Shown one piece after another: positions 50,080 to 59,787 of a stretch of 64,000 nucleotides of DNA (positions are counted from its first letter, which is position 1; each line of letters begins with the position of its first letter). The DNA is from Streptomyces sp. BK340. Lineage in GTDB: Bacteria > Actinomycetota > Actinomycetes > Streptomycetales > Streptomycetaceae. Below the pieces are notes generated by a model. That model did no database searches, was not told the origin of the DNA, and saw only the letters and a list, made by a program, of their open reading frames with translations. Both the position numbers and the translations under genes were made by a program. The stretch covers positions 124,001-188,000 of the forward strand of contig NZ_VISR01000008.1 of NCBI RefSeq assembly GCF_007827595.1, given 5' to 3'.

Positions 50080-50757
50080 ATGACATCTCCTTCCGATTCC
50101 CCCGGTTCCGTTCCGCCACGTGGCACCGAACCACAAGAAGATCCTGCGGTCGAAGGCATCACCGTTCTGGCGAACATGGGCTGGCAGATCCTGCTCACCA
50201 TGGGCCTCGCCACCATCGCCCTGGGCGTCATCGCCCTGGTCTGGCCGGGCGAGACGCTCCGCGTCGTCGGCGTGCTCTTCGGCGTCTACCTGCTGGCCAC
50301 CGGTGCCTTCCAACTCGCCGCCGCCTTCGGCACCCACGTCCCCCGGCATCTTCGCGTACTGCACTTCATCACCGGCGCGGCCTCCGTCCTGTTGGGACTG
50401 ATCTGCTTCCGGGGCCCCCTCGAGTCGGTCTTCCTGCTCGCCCTGTGGATCGGCTTCAGCTGGCTGCTTCGGGGCACCTTGGAGACGGTCGCGGCGGCCT
50501 CCGATCAGACCATGCCGGCGCGCGGCTGGCACGTGGCCTTCGGCATCATCGGCACCATGGCCGGCATCGTGATGATCGTCATGCCGTTCGCCTCCATCGC
50601 GACACTCACGCTGGTAGTGGGCGTCATGGCCATAGTTCTGGGCCTGACCGAAGTGGTCCGTGCCATCAGGACACGCGTCGAGATCGGCCGTCTGGCTGCC
50701 GGAACGGCCCCTCAGCGGCGCCCCCTGTTCCACGCACGTCCGCACCCCCAGCACTGA
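50080..50757 (+). CDS. HdeD/DUF308 family membrane protein
   Basis: 225 residues with six membrane spans, starting near residue 28 (MGWQILLTMGLATIALGVIAL). The repeated DUF308 pattern GVIALVWPGETLRVVGVLFGVYLL is clear. The N-terminal 25 residues are Ser/Pro-rich and the C-terminus basic (RRPLFHARPHPQH). AAGGAGG stands 8 nt before ATG 50080. HdeD protects enterobacteria against acid; in Streptomyces the family is stress-associated with no defined biochemistry. Confidence 0.85.
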   Translation: MTSPSDSPGSVPPRGTEPQEDPAVEGITVLANMGWQILLTMGLATIALGVIALVWPGETLRVVGVLFGVYLLATGAFQLAAAFGTHVPRHLRVLHFITGAASVLLGLICFRGPLESVFLLALWIGFSWLLRGTLETVAAASDQTMPARGWHVAFGIIGTMAGIVMIVMPFASIATLTLVVGVMAIVLGLTEVVRAIRTRVEIGRLAAGTAPQRRPLFHARPHPQH

Positions 50758-50930
50758 CCGGCGAAGCCGGATCGACCGGACGCCGGCGAGCGGCGACATC
50801 ACACCACCTCCGCGGGCCGTCGGCCGGCGAGCGGTCTTTCACGCTCATCTCGGCGCGGCTGTGATGTGGCGACGCCGGCGTCGTGCGGCGCGCTCAACTG
50901 GGCGGGCGATCTCGGACATCGGCTCATTCA

Positions 50931-51041
50931 TCAGGGCGGCAGGCGGCAGCCGAGGTATTCGGTCAGTCCGACGTCCAGGTCCCGCTCGAACACTGACCGG
51001 GTGAGGGCGATCAACAACCCGCTCTCACCCCGGGTCCTCGC
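50931..51041 (-). pseudogene. IS256-family transposase N-terminal relic
   Basis: The minus-strand frame reads GESGLLIALTRSVFERDLDV and continues GLTEYLG, matching the IS256 N-terminal pattern (G-x-x-G-L-L...T-x-x-V-L-E-x-x-L-x-x-x-(L/M)-T-x-H-L-G-Y). The conserved His is Tyr and the frame breaks right after. The rest of 50758-51184 has no gene. Confidence 0.4.
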
Positions 51042-51184
51042 TGTCTGCCAGGTCCGTCCGTTCAAGCTGTGCCCTGCAACACCGACCGGCCTGTCAACGA
51101 TCTTTCGCCTGACGAGGAAAGGCGCAGCGGTCGAGCCGGGCGAACTCCTCGCTGCGCTTGTGGCGGCCGGATTCCACGGGGCCG

Positions 51185-52294
51185 TCATCCGGGGGCGTCG
51201 GACCGGTCGGCCTTCTCGGGGCCGTTGTCTGCCCGTGTCGGCAGGCCCAGTGGCCGACCGCCGCGGTGAGCCCAGATGTCACCGAGGACGACCTGGATGA
51301 TGCCGGTGACGGGAATCGCCAGCAGGGCACCGAGGATCCCGGCGACTTCGGCGGCGATCAGGGTGGCCAGCAGCACGGTGAGGGGGTTGAGTTTCACCGT
51401 CCGAGACAGGATGACCGGTTGCAGGAGATGGTTTTCGGCCTGCTGATAGACGATGAAGAAGATGATGGCCCCGATGCCGGCCGGCAGGGAGTGGACGAAC
51501 GCCACTGCGGAGGCGACGACAGCTCCTATGGTGGCTCCCACCAGGGGAATGAGGTCGGTCACGGCGACGAAGAGGGCCAGCAGGCCGGCGAACGGCACTC
51601 CGGAAACCAGCAGCACGATGTAGGTCAGAAGCCCGCAGATGACGCTGATCAGCAAGTTCCCGGTCAGATAGCCGTTGACGGTACGGGCGCACGCGGCTCC
51701 GACGCGGCGTATGCGGACGGCGGGCGCCTCGTCCACGAGGGCCAGGGACCGGTCTATGGCCTTGGGGCCCTCCAGCACCATCAGATAGGCCAGCACGAAG
51801 ATCGTGAGAGCTCCCGCCGCGGTGCTCGCTGCACCGCGGAGGAACTTCGCGACGGGCGTGCTCAGTCCGGTGGCGAACGCGTGGATCTGCGCCTGATGGT
51901 GCTGGACATACTGCAGAGCGTGCGTCCGTTCCAGCAGGTTGCCGACCGGCCCGCGGCCGGCCTGGGCGTCCCTGATCATCGCGGGTAGGCGACCGGCGAA
52001 CCGGCTTCCCTCCTGGGCCAGGGGGATGACGAACAGGGCGACCACCGCGCCGACGGCCGCGGCCGCGGCCAGGAAGACCAGCAAGGCGGCCACCGACCGT
52101 CGGCACCGCGGCACCCGTCGCTGCAGGGCTTCGACCGCCGGATGAAGTGAGACGGCCAGGAACAACGCGATGACCGCCCAGATCAGGACCCGGCGAGCCT
52201 GGACCACCAGCTCGAGTACGACGTAGGTGGCGAGCACCAGGCCGATGGTGGCGAGGATGGTTCGCACCGGAACCGGACGCGTCGCCATGGGCAT
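51185..52294 (-). CDS. AI-2E family (PerM-like) transporter
   Basis: 369 residues, about eight membrane spans: two near 12-50, one at 64-85, a long soluble segment, then a cluster from 165 to 330. Family blocks are NGYLTGNLLISVICGLLTYIVLL, LPLVGATIGA-like LIPLVGATIGAVVAS, and PVILSRTVKLNPLTVLLATLIAAEVAGILGALLAIPV at the end. Members include the autoinducer-2 exporter TqsA and Na+/H+ antiporter-like proteins, so the substrate is open. The start is uncertain: ATG 52294 or 52288, or GTG near 52312. Confidence 0.88.
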   Translation of the reverse strand: MPMATRPVPVRTILATIGLVLATYVVLELVVQARRVLIWAVIALFLAVSLHPAVEALQRRVPRCRRSVAALLVFLAAAAAVGAVVALFVIPLAQEGSRFAGRLPAMIRDAQAGRGPVGNLLERTHALQYVQHHQAQIHAFATGLSTPVAKFLRGAASTAAGALTIFVLAYLMVLEGPKAIDRSLALVDEAPAVRIRRVGAACARTVNGYLTGNLLISVICGLLTYIVLLVSGVPFAGLLALFVAVTDLIPLVGATIGAVVASAVAFVHSLPAGIGAIIFFIVYQQAENHLLQPVILSRTVKLNPLTVLLATLIAAEVAGILGALLAIPVTGIIQVVLGDIWAHRGGRPLGLPTRADNGPEKADRSDAPG

Positions 52295-52898
52295 CGGGTG
52301 CCCAGCCCCGGTCACGGGAAAACGAGGAGACCTTTCGCCCGGTGGGCGATAGTTCCCGGCACTGTCGTACTTGACCCCTTCCAACACGGGCTGCGGTGAG
52401 TCGCCACCGGCCACCAGGGACGGAGCCAGAGACAACCAATGGATGCTTCGGCCGTCCGCAACGGATCGCCCCCCGAGGCTGCCGCGTCCGTCACGTCCTG
52501 GGCGTTCCCGCCTCGTTCGGCTGGCGCTGGAGAAGGCCCCGGCCGGACTCTCGTCCGTACGCCGTGGATGAAAAGCGCACCACGGGTAACGGAGATGCTG
52601 TTGGTGCGCCAGTCCGACCCCGGGCACGCAGGTTGGGGAGACGGCGTCGGCTCGGGGGTGGTGAAGGCGTTCGGGGCACCGCCGTATCCCAGGTGCGGAT
52701 CCCCAGGTCGAGCCGCAAGCTGATGCCGTAGGCCGCAACTGTCGAAGGAAGTGTCATCGTGGCGGTGGCCGCAGGTGCAATCGCCGGACCGTCGGCCCGG
52801 TGGGGGACGGAGCCGTCAGCTGCGGGCGTGATCGCGGCAGTCCTGTTGCCGCCGGTGAGGTGCGCCCGGCTGATGCGTGCGGCTTTCGGGTACGCGCC
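52295..52898. other. 600-bp gap before the DAG kinase
   Basis: No gene with clear homology. A short plus-strand frame (GTG 52759 to TGA 52902, 47 residues, VAVAAGAIAGPSARW...) ends with its TGA overlapping the GTG start of the kinase. It could be a coupled leader peptide or the remnant of an upstream partner such as a PAP2 phosphatase; nothing confirms either. Confidence 0.3.
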
Positions 52899-53852
52899 GT
52901 GAGCGAGAACGCGCCGCGGCCGACGACAGGCGCGCGGCGGCCCTGTCTGATCGTGAATCCGCGTTCGGGGGGAGGGAAGGCGAGCCGGTTCCGGATCGCG
53001 GAACGCGCCCGCACGCTCGGAGCCCGGGTATTCCTGATCGATCATTCCCTGCCCCAGGACCTGGCGACGGTCGCCCGACGCGCGGTGGACGACGGTGCGG
53101 ATCTGCTGGGCGTGGCCGGCGGAGACGGTACACAGGCGCTTGTCGCCGAGGTGGCCGCGGAGAGCGGCCTGCCCTTCGTGGTCATTCCGGCGGGTACCCG
53201 CAACCACTTCGCCATGGATCTCGGCCTGGACCGTGAGGATCCTGCGGCCGCGCTGGAGGCTCTCACGGACGGCGTCGAGCTGGGCGTGGATCTGGGGTAC
53301 GCAGGCGAGCGGGTGTTCGTCAACAACGTCTCGTTCGGTGCTTATGCCGCCCTGGTGCAGGACCCGGCCTATCGGGACGACAAGCTCGGCACGGCCGTGC
53401 GCGTCCTTCCGGAATTCCTGGCCCGCCACGAAGGCCCGGATCTGGTGGTGCGCGCCGGGCCGCTCACCGTGGACGGGCCGGATGCCGTGCTGGTGAGCAA
53501 CAACCCTTACCAAGTGGATGACCCGACCGGGCTCGGCAGGCGTGCGCACCTGGACTCCGGCCTGCTGGGAGTACTGACCGCCAGGGCAGAGACGCCCGCC
53601 GAGACGGCCGCGAGGCTGCGCAGCGGGCAACCGCACGGCCTCACCCGTCTCGCCACGCCCGACGACGTCGTCGTGTACGCCGACGCCCCGGTCCTCCCCG
53701 CCGGGCTGGACGGCGAAGCCGTCAGCCTGCCGACTCCCGTGCGGTGCCGCATCAGCCCTCGGGCACTGCGGGTATGGGTTCCCCGGTATCGCCCCGGCGC
53801 CCAGTCTGCCGGGCGACCGCCGGGGTGGGCCGCCATCCGGCGGGTGGTCTGA
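52899..53852 (+). CDS. Diacylglycerol kinase-family lipid kinase
   Basis: 317 residues from GTG 52899. The kinase nucleotide site appears as LIVNPRSGGGK (17-27) and AGGDGTQ (73-79). VVIPAGTRNHFAMDLGLDRE and VFVNNVSFGAYAALVQDPAYRDDK are standard catalytic-domain blocks, and the C-terminal domain ends RVWVP(R)... after LDGEAVSLPTPVRCRISP. It phosphorylates diacylglycerol or a related lipid (sphingosine-kinase/YegS superfamily). An inverted partial copy of its 3' end lies at 57221-57460. Confidence 0.9.
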   Translation: MSENAPRPTTGARRPCLIVNPRSGGGKASRFRIAERARTLGARVFLIDHSLPQDLATVARRAVDDGADLLGVAGGDGTQALVAEVAAESGLPFVVIPAGTRNHFAMDLGLDREDPAAALEALTDGVELGVDLGYAGERVFVNNVSFGAYAALVQDPAYRDDKLGTAVRVLPEFLARHEGPDLVVRAGPLTVDGPDAVLVSNNPYQVDDPTGLGRRAHLDSGLLGVLTARAETPAETAARLRSGQPHGLTRLATPDDVVVYADAPVLPAGLDGEAVSLPTPVRCRISPRALRVWVPRYRPGAQSAGRPPGWAAIRRVV

Positions 53853-54086
53853 ACCGTGGGGAGCCGCTCCCATCCGCCGTGCTTGCCCCGCGGAACCCGC
53901 TACCCGTCCGTTCACCCGTAAAGCCGTGACGAGCCCCAGCATCCGATTTTTCGATCACCTATGAGGGGCTTGACGTCCAAGCCATTCCGCTCACCGGGAC
54001 ATCGCCGTTCACCACCGCCGCTGTACACAGGGTCGCCGGACCACAGGCCGATGCTCCTACTTCCGCACCGATGGGATGGACTGCGA

Positions 54087-54239
54087 ATGACCAACACTGA
54101 CCACACCCTCCTCACCGAGCCGGTGAGCCTCCCCGAGGTGCCCGACGCCGCGATAGCGATGATCGATGCCGAGGGCATCGTCGTGGGGTGGACGCATGAC
54201 GCTGCGGGTCTCGCTGCTGCGGGGGCAGGACGCCCTTGA
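54087..54239 (+). pseudogene. N-terminal relic of a PAS-domain (SpoIIE-type) regulator
   Basis: 50 codons from ATG 54087: MTNTDHTLLTEPVSLPEVPD, then AAIAMIDAEGIVVGWTHDAA, the first strands of a PAS domain as found at the front of Streptomyces PAS-SpoIIE phosphatases. It then degenerates (GLAAAGAGRP-stop). An intact protein of that class begins at 57522. The relic lies just outside the P-ATPase gene. Confidence 0.45.
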
Positions 54240-54339
54240 CGTCGGCCCGCCGTCGAGTGCGTCGGCCGTAGAGGCTCGACCGGCGTTCGAGAAGCCGGCG
54301 AGTGCAGTGACGCGGTGATGCCCGTCGGGTGTGGACCGT

Positions 54340-56997
54340 TCACTGGTTGGCGGCGGGGGCTTGCGGGTGCGGCAGTCGGGTGATGGTGCTGAACCGTGCT
54401 GCGCGGCGGCGTAGGTGCCGGTGACCGGGGGCCGGTTGCGGACGCGCCGGTGCACGCGCGGTCCGGTAGAAGATCCGCTTGGCGAACTCGACGAGGAGCA
54501 GGTAGACGACAACCATGGCGGCCACGGCGGCGAAGAAGCCGGCCGGGAGCAGTTGGAAGCCGAGGACACGGGCCAGTGGGGTGGCCGGCAGGGCGGCACC
54601 GAGGGCGACGACACCCAGCGCCGTGAGTGTGAGGGGCAGGCTCGGGCGGCTGTGCCAGAAGGGGACGCGACGGGTGCGGATGGCGAAGATGACCAGTGTT
54701 TGTGTGGCGAGGGACTCCACGAACCAGCCGGTGTGGAACTGGGCGGCGTCGGCGTGGAAGACGCCCAGCATCACGGCGAAGGTGACGAAGTCGAACATGG
54801 AGCTGATCGGTCCGAAGCAGATCATGAAGCGCCGGATGAAGGCGATGTCCCAGTGCGCGGGCCGCCGCACCTGCTCCTCGTCGACCTCGTCGGTGGGGAT
54901 GGCGAGCTGGCTGGTGTCGTACAGCAGGTTGTTGAGCAGGATCTGAGAGGGCAGCATCGGCAGGAAGGGCAGGAAGAGTGAGGCTCCGGCCGCGCTGAAC
55001 ATGTTGCCGAAGTTGCTCGAGGTGCCCATCAGGACGTACTTGATGGTGTTGGCGAAGATGCGCCGTCCCTCGGCGACTCCGTCGGCCAGGACTCCGAGGT
55101 CCTTCTCCAGCAGGATCACGTCGGCCGCGTCCTTGGCCACGTCGGCGGCCGAGTCCACCGAGATGCCCACGTCGGCGGCGTGCAGCGCGAGGGCGTCGTT
55201 CACGCCGTCGCCGAGGAAGGCGACGTCGCCGCCGGTCTTTCGCTGGATCCGCACGATGCGGGCTTTGTGCTCGGGGCTGACCCGGGCGAAGACGGTCGTG
55301 CGGCCGATGGCGGCGGTGAGCCGCTCGTCGTCCATGGCGTCCAGGTCGGTCCCGGTCAGCACGGCGGCGTCGGTCAAACCCAGGTCGTGGCAGACCTTGG
55401 CGGCGACTGCGGGGTTGTCCCCGGTGACGATCTTCACCGTGATGCCGAGCGCGTTCAGCCGCTTCAGTGCCTCGGCCGCGTCGGGTTTGGGCGGATCGAG
55501 GAAGACCAGCAGTCCAGCCAGGCGCAGGTTGTGCTCATCGGCAGCAGTCGGTGCGGTACCGGCCTCGGCGGGACGGCTCGCCACCGCGACGACGCGGTTC
55601 CCGGCGGCGAACTCGGCTTCCAGGGCGTGACGGGTGGGCTTAGGCACCTGTACGCAGCGTTCCAGTACCGCCTCCGGAGCGCCTTTGGTGATCTGCACGG
55701 CGTCACCGGTGCGATCGGTGACGGTGACGGATACCATCCGCCGCTCATGGTCGAAGGGCAGGACGCCGGTCCGCGTCCAGCCGCTCAGCGACGCGCGCTG
55801 GGCGACAGCGGCCGGGGAGTCCCACAGAGCGTCGTCGAGCGGGTTTCCCCCCACGGGCCGGCCCCGGTCGTCCACGTCCGTCTCGGTGCACAACAGGCCG
55901 AGGCGCAGCACTTCTTCCGCGGACGTACCGGCGACGGGTACGGCCCGCATGAAGTCGATGCGTCCCTGGGTGAGGGTTCCGGTCTTGTCGGTGAACAGCA
56001 CATCGACGTCGCCGAGGTCCTCGATACACACCAGCCGCTTGACCAGCACCTTGCGTCGGCTCATGCGCCGGGAGCCCGCGGCCAGGCTGGTGGAGACCAC
56101 GGCGGGCAGCAGCTGCGGGGTGATGCCGACCGCGATGGCCAGGGAGAACAGCAGGGCGTCGATCAGCGGCTTGTGCAGCGCGACGTTGATGATGAAGATC
56201 GACGTGGTCAGCGCCCCGGCGACGTAGACCAGGAGCATGGAGAAGCGGCGCAGCCCCACCTGGAACTCGGTCTCCAGCTGGTGTCCGCTCAGACCGGCGG
56301 CGATCTTCCCGAACTCGGCCTCGGCGCCGGTGGCAACCACGACACCGCGGCCGCTTCCACAGTGCACCACGGTGCCCATCAGGGCGCAGCCGGTCAGATC
56401 CGCCAGTGGCGTGCCCGCCGGCACGGCAGCGGTGTCCTTCGCGACCGGCAGTGACTCACCGGTCAGCACCGACTCGCTGCACTCCAGCCCCGCGGTCGCA
56501 ACCAACCGCAGATCTGCGGGCACGATGTCGCCGAGCCGCAACTCGACCACATCACCCGGCACCAGGGCGGTGACCTCCACCTCCTGTGGTCGCCCGTCGC
56601 GCAGTACGACTGCCCGGTGCCTGATCTTCGCGTGCAGCGACTGGGCGGACTTCTCCGCCCGGAACTCGTTGACGAAACCCAGACCGACGGAGAGCGCCAC
56701 GATCACCCCGATGATCACCGCGTCGCTGCGCTCCCCGACGAAGTACGACACCACGGCCGCGGCCAGCAGCAGGCCGAGCAGCGGGGACCGCAGCTGGTGC
56801 CACAGCACCAGCCACGCCCGGGCCCGGTGGGAGTGGACGGCGTTCGGTCCCCAGCGCTTCAGCCGTCTTGCCGCCTCCTCCGACGACAGGCCGCCTTCCG
56901 GCACCTGGAGATCACGGAGCAGCTGCGCGGTGGGCAGGGCGGCCGCCGAGACGACCCGCCCCCCGGCCACCGGCCTCGCCCCGACAGTGGTCACCAT
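54340..56997 (-). CDS. mgtA: Magnesium-type P-ATPase (MgtA family)
   Basis: About 885 residues from ATG 56997 (GTG 57030 also in frame). Motifs: TGES actuator loop, phosphorylation site FTDKTGTLTQ with Asp near 337, ATP site TKGAPEAVLE, hinge GDGVNDALALHAADVGISVD. Membrane motif AVGITPQLLPAVV is characteristic of P-type 3B Mg2+ importers, as is the C-terminal block DIAFIRRFMICFGPISSMFDFVTF. It imports Mg2+ into the cytoplasm with ATP. The long Arg/Pro/His-rich tail (ARAPARPQPAPGHRHLRRRA) is unusual. No Mg-sensing leader is evident upstream. Confidence 0.92.
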   Translation of the reverse strand: MVTTVGARPVAGGRVVSAAALPTAQLLRDLQVPEGGLSSEEAARRLKRWGPNAVHSHRARAWLVLWHQLRSPLLGLLLAAAVVSYFVGERSDAVIIGVIVALSVGLGFVNEFRAEKSAQSLHAKIRHRAVVLRDGRPQEVEVTALVPGDVVELRLGDIVPADLRLVATAGLECSESVLTGESLPVAKDTAAVPAGTPLADLTGCALMGTVVHCGSGRGVVVATGAEAEFGKIAAGLSGHQLETEFQVGLRRFSMLLVYVAGALTTSIFIINVALHKPLIDALLFSLAIAVGITPQLLPAVVSTSLAAGSRRMSRRKVLVKRLVCIEDLGDVDVLFTDKTGTLTQGRIDFMRAVPVAGTSAEEVLRLGLLCTETDVDDRGRPVGGNPLDDALWDSPAAVAQRASLSGWTRTGVLPFDHERRMVSVTVTDRTGDAVQITKGAPEAVLERCVQVPKPTRHALEAEFAAGNRVVAVASRPAEAGTAPTAADEHNLRLAGLLVFLDPPKPDAAEALKRLNALGITVKIVTGDNPAVAAKVCHDLGLTDAAVLTGTDLDAMDDERLTAAIGRTTVFARVSPEHKARIVRIQRKTGGDVAFLGDGVNDALALHAADVGISVDSAADVAKDAADVILLEKDLGVLADGVAEGRRIFANTIKYVLMGTSSNFGNMFSAAGASLFLPFLPMLPSQILLNNLLYDTSQLAIPTDEVDEEQVRRPAHWDIAFIRRFMICFGPISSMFDFVTFAVMLGVFHADAAQFHTGWFVESLATQTLVIFAIRTRRVPFWHSRPSLPLTLTALGVVALGAALPATPLARVLGFQLLPAGFFAAVAAMVVVYLLLVEFAKRIFYRTARAPARPQPAPGHRHLRRRAARFSTITRLPHPQAPAANQ

Positions 56998-57220
56998 CAG
57001 CGACCACCGCCCGGGCCGCTGCCCTCCCACACGGGGGAACGCGTGGGCGCAGAGCCGGACGAACGTCCGGCAGTGCTGAGCGGACGGGAGGACGGGCCCG
57101 TGCGCGGATCATCTGGCAGTGGCCTCACACTCCCACCTTCCACCCTTTGCCGCTCACGCCTCCATGGGCCAATCGGGCCCTGTCTAGGGGACCTGCCGCC
57201 CACCGTGCGGCGTGCTCCGG

Positions 57221-57460
57221 TCAGTCGGCGCGGCGGCCATGAGACCGCCCGACGAGTGAGGCGGCCCGCTGGATGACGGCCCAGCCCGGCGGTCGCCATC
57301 CAGTGCGCGCGGCGCCCGGCCGATGGCGGGGAACCCATACCCGAGGCGTCCGGGGACTGATCCGGCACCGCACGGGAGTGCGCAGGGTGACGGCTTCGCC
57401 GTCCAGCCCGACGGGGACGGCCGGGGCATCGGCGTGAATGACGACGTCGTCAGGTGTCGC
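57221..57460 (-). pseudogene. 3' fragment of a DAG kinase gene (inverted partial copy)
   Basis: The minus-strand frame reads ATPDDVVIHADAPAVPVGLD, GEAVTLRTPVRCRISPRTPR and VWVPRHRPGA. This matches the C-terminus of the intact kinase at 52899-53852 (ATPDDVVVYADAPVLPAGLD, GEAVSLPTPVRCRISPRALR, VWVPRYRPGA) almost residue for residue. It lacks the catalytic domain and any start. It is oriented opposite to the intact gene, with the P-ATPase between them. Confidence 0.8.
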
Positions 57461-57521
57461 GCGATGCGCGGGAGCGGCGCGCAGGAGCCAGGCGCAGTCT
57501 GGATAGTGGAGGTGGGTTGCC

Positions 57522-59612
57522 GTGGCGCACAACGAAGCCATTTCGCCCGTCGAGGTTGCGGCAGTACTGGAAGCCCTGTTCCACCAATCCCCGGCCGGCC
57601 TGATGCTCCTGGACACGGAACTGCGGATCCTATGGATCAACGTCAACACGCCGGTCCTGAAATCGGGCACCCCTGAAGAGATCATAGGCCGGCACTTGAC
57701 CGACGTATGTGACCTTTCCGCGCCCGGTGAGGTCGAGGCGACGCTGCACGGCGTGCTGGAGAGCGGCGCGCCCGCTCGGGGGCGACGATTGGGGGTCCGT
57801 CCGAAGGGCGCGCCGGGGCCGGAGTACCGGTTCTCCGTCTCGGCATTTCGTCTTGAGGACGCGCAGGGCAGGATCCTGGGAGTGCTGACGGAGATACTTG
57901 GTGTCACCGAATGCGAAAAGGTACGCGCCCGTCTGCACCTTCTCGGCTCGGTGCGCGATCGCGTGGGACAGACCCTCGACGTTGTGGCCACCTGCGAGGA
58001 ATTGGTGCAAGCGGTGGTGCCGGACCTCGCCGACCTCGCCGTGGTGGAAGTGGTGGAGGCAGTGGTGCGTGGCGAGGAACCTCCGCCGAGTCCTCTCGGA
58101 CGGGAGGTGCCGCTGCGCCGTGCGGCCTTCGCCTGCAGTGGCGGCGAGGACCAGGTCCAGGCACATCCGGTGGGTGACGTGCGTGCTCTGCCGTTCCCGA
58201 CGCCCTACGCCCAGACACTGGCCGACCTCAAGCCGCGCCTCGTCGCCCTGGGTCCGGAAACGCCTTGGCTGGCGGCCGTCCCGCAGCGCGCCGAGGCGAT
58301 TCGCGCCTCAGGCGCCCAGAGTCTTGTTACCACTCCCCTGACCCTGCGGGGAAAGGTGCTGGGGCTGATGAGCCTCTACCGCACCGACCAGGGCGACGTC
58401 TTCGACCAGGGCGATGTCATCCTCGCCGACGCAGTGGCCGCTCACGCCGCGCTGTGCATCGACAACGCCCGCCGTTATACCCGCGAACACACCATCGCCC
58501 TGACGATCCAGCGCCATCTGCTGCTTCCCGAGGTTGCGACGCAGACGACCGTTGAAACCGCGCACATACTGGTGCCCTCTGAAACCGGCGGAGGCTGCGG
58601 GTTCGACACATTCGCCCTGTCCGGCGCCCGCACCGCACTGGTGGTCGGCGAAGTAGCCGGCCGAGGCATCCATGCGGCCACCACCATGGGACAGATAGGG
58701 ACCGCCGCGCACTCCCTGGCCGCGCTCGACCTGGAGCCCGACGAGCTCCTCGCCCGCCTCAACGACACCGCCATCAGCCTGGCCCAGGAACGCGCCGCTC
58801 TGCCGCCCGGCGACCCCATGCCGCTCACGGGAAGCTGCGCGTACGCGGTCTACGACCCGCTCGCTGGGACCTGCACCATCGCCCTGGCCGGCCACCCCCC
58901 ACCCGTCATCGCCCATCCCGATGGGAGCACCCAGATCCCTCACCTACCGAGCGGACCTCCCCTGGGCAGGACCGAAGGACCTCCCTTCGCTGCCACCACG
59001 ATCCCTCTCCCCGACGGCAGCGTCCTCGCCTTCTACACGCCGTCCCTCCTGCACACCTCCCAGTCCCCGGAGATCCTCCAACGAGTGCTGGCCCACACTG
59101 ACCGGCCACTGCAGGATCTGTGCGACGACGTGCTCTACCGGCTACGGAACGACACCGACCACGGCGACGTCATCCTCCTGCTCGCCCGCACCCACACACT
59201 CCCCGCGGACCAGGTCGCCGCATGGCACCTCGATCCCCACCCCAAAGCCGTCGCCACGGCGCGCACCCACGCCCAACACCAACTCACCCATTGGGGAGTG
59301 GACGAGGAAACCGCCTACACCACCGAAACGATCGTCAGCGAACTGGTCACCAACGCCATCCGCTACGGCACACCGCCTGTGCAGTTGCGGCTCATCAAGG
59401 ACCGCACGCTCACCTGCGAAGTCCACGACAGCAATGCCCTCGCGCCACGGCTGCGCCACGCGAAAACCATCGACGAAGGCGGGCGCGGCCTGTTCATCAT
59501 CGCCCAACTCGCGCAGAACTGGGGCGTCCGTTACTCCCTCGACGGCAAGAGCGTCTGGGCCGAGCAGACTCTGCCGCCCGCAACCTCGCTCCATCCCCAA
59601 CAGCGGTCATAG
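57522..59612 (+). CDS. PAS-GAF-SpoIIE phosphatase with C-terminal RsbW-like kinase domain
   Basis: 696 residues: PAS (about 8-125, LEALFHQSPAGLMLLDTELRILWIN), GAF (about 150-320), PP2C/SpoIIE (about 325-535: LTIQRHLLLPE, YAVYDPLAGTCTIALAGHPPPV) and an HATPase_c anti-sigma-type domain (about 560-690: ETIVSELVTNAIRYG with the N-box Asn, DEGGRGLFIIAQLAQNWG). The first SpoIIE metal Asp motif is altered (CGFDTFALSG instead of GGDWYD), which may weaken phosphatase action. The protein likely couples a small-molecule or redox signal to release of an anti-anti-sigma factor. GTG 57522 has GGAGGTGGG upstream. Confidence 0.9.
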   Translation: MAHNEAISPVEVAAVLEALFHQSPAGLMLLDTELRILWINVNTPVLKSGTPEEIIGRHLTDVCDLSAPGEVEATLHGVLESGAPARGRRLGVRPKGAPGPEYRFSVSAFRLEDAQGRILGVLTEILGVTECEKVRARLHLLGSVRDRVGQTLDVVATCEELVQAVVPDLADLAVVEVVEAVVRGEEPPPSPLGREVPLRRAAFACSGGEDQVQAHPVGDVRALPFPTPYAQTLADLKPRLVALGPETPWLAAVPQRAEAIRASGAQSLVTTPLTLRGKVLGLMSLYRTDQGDVFDQGDVILADAVAAHAALCIDNARRYTREHTIALTIQRHLLLPEVATQTTVETAHILVPSETGGGCGFDTFALSGARTALVVGEVAGRGIHAATTMGQIGTAAHSLAALDLEPDELLARLNDTAISLAQERAALPPGDPMPLTGSCAYAVYDPLAGTCTIALAGHPPPVIAHPDGSTQIPHLPSGPPLGRTEGPPFAATTIPLPDGSVLAFYTPSLLHTSQSPEILQRVLAHTDRPLQDLCDDVLYRLRNDTDHGDVILLLARTHTLPADQVAAWHLDPHPKAVATARTHAQHQLTHWGVDEETAYTTETIVSELVTNAIRYGTPPVQLRLIKDRTLTCEVHDSNALAPRLRHAKTIDEGGRGLFIIAQLAQNWGVRYSLDGKSVWAEQTLPPATSLHPQQRS

Positions 59613-59749
59613 CGTTACCGAGCGCGCCCGGATCGTCGGCCAGCCGTGCCGGCGAGAGCGCCGGGGCTCTGACCTGCGGCCATGCAAACGAGCAACGCTG
59701 CGACCTGCGACTTAGCTGTCGGCGGTTGTCAGCGTTGGTCGTCGTTGAA

Positions 59750-59787
59750 CACCCCCGCACGGCCCAGAGACGGCCCGAGCGGGGGTG
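59750..59787 (+). terminator. Hairpin downstream of the SpoIIE gene
   Basis: A 9-bp perfect stem (59750-59758 with 59779-59787) and a 20-nt loop, 137 bp after the stop. The rest of 59613-59903 has no gene. Confidence 0.4.

Noticed and set aside
56998..57220. Mg2+ riboswitch upstream of the P-ATPase
   Set aside because: No M-box or mgtA-leader features are recognisable; only GC-rich sequence precedes the kinase fragment.
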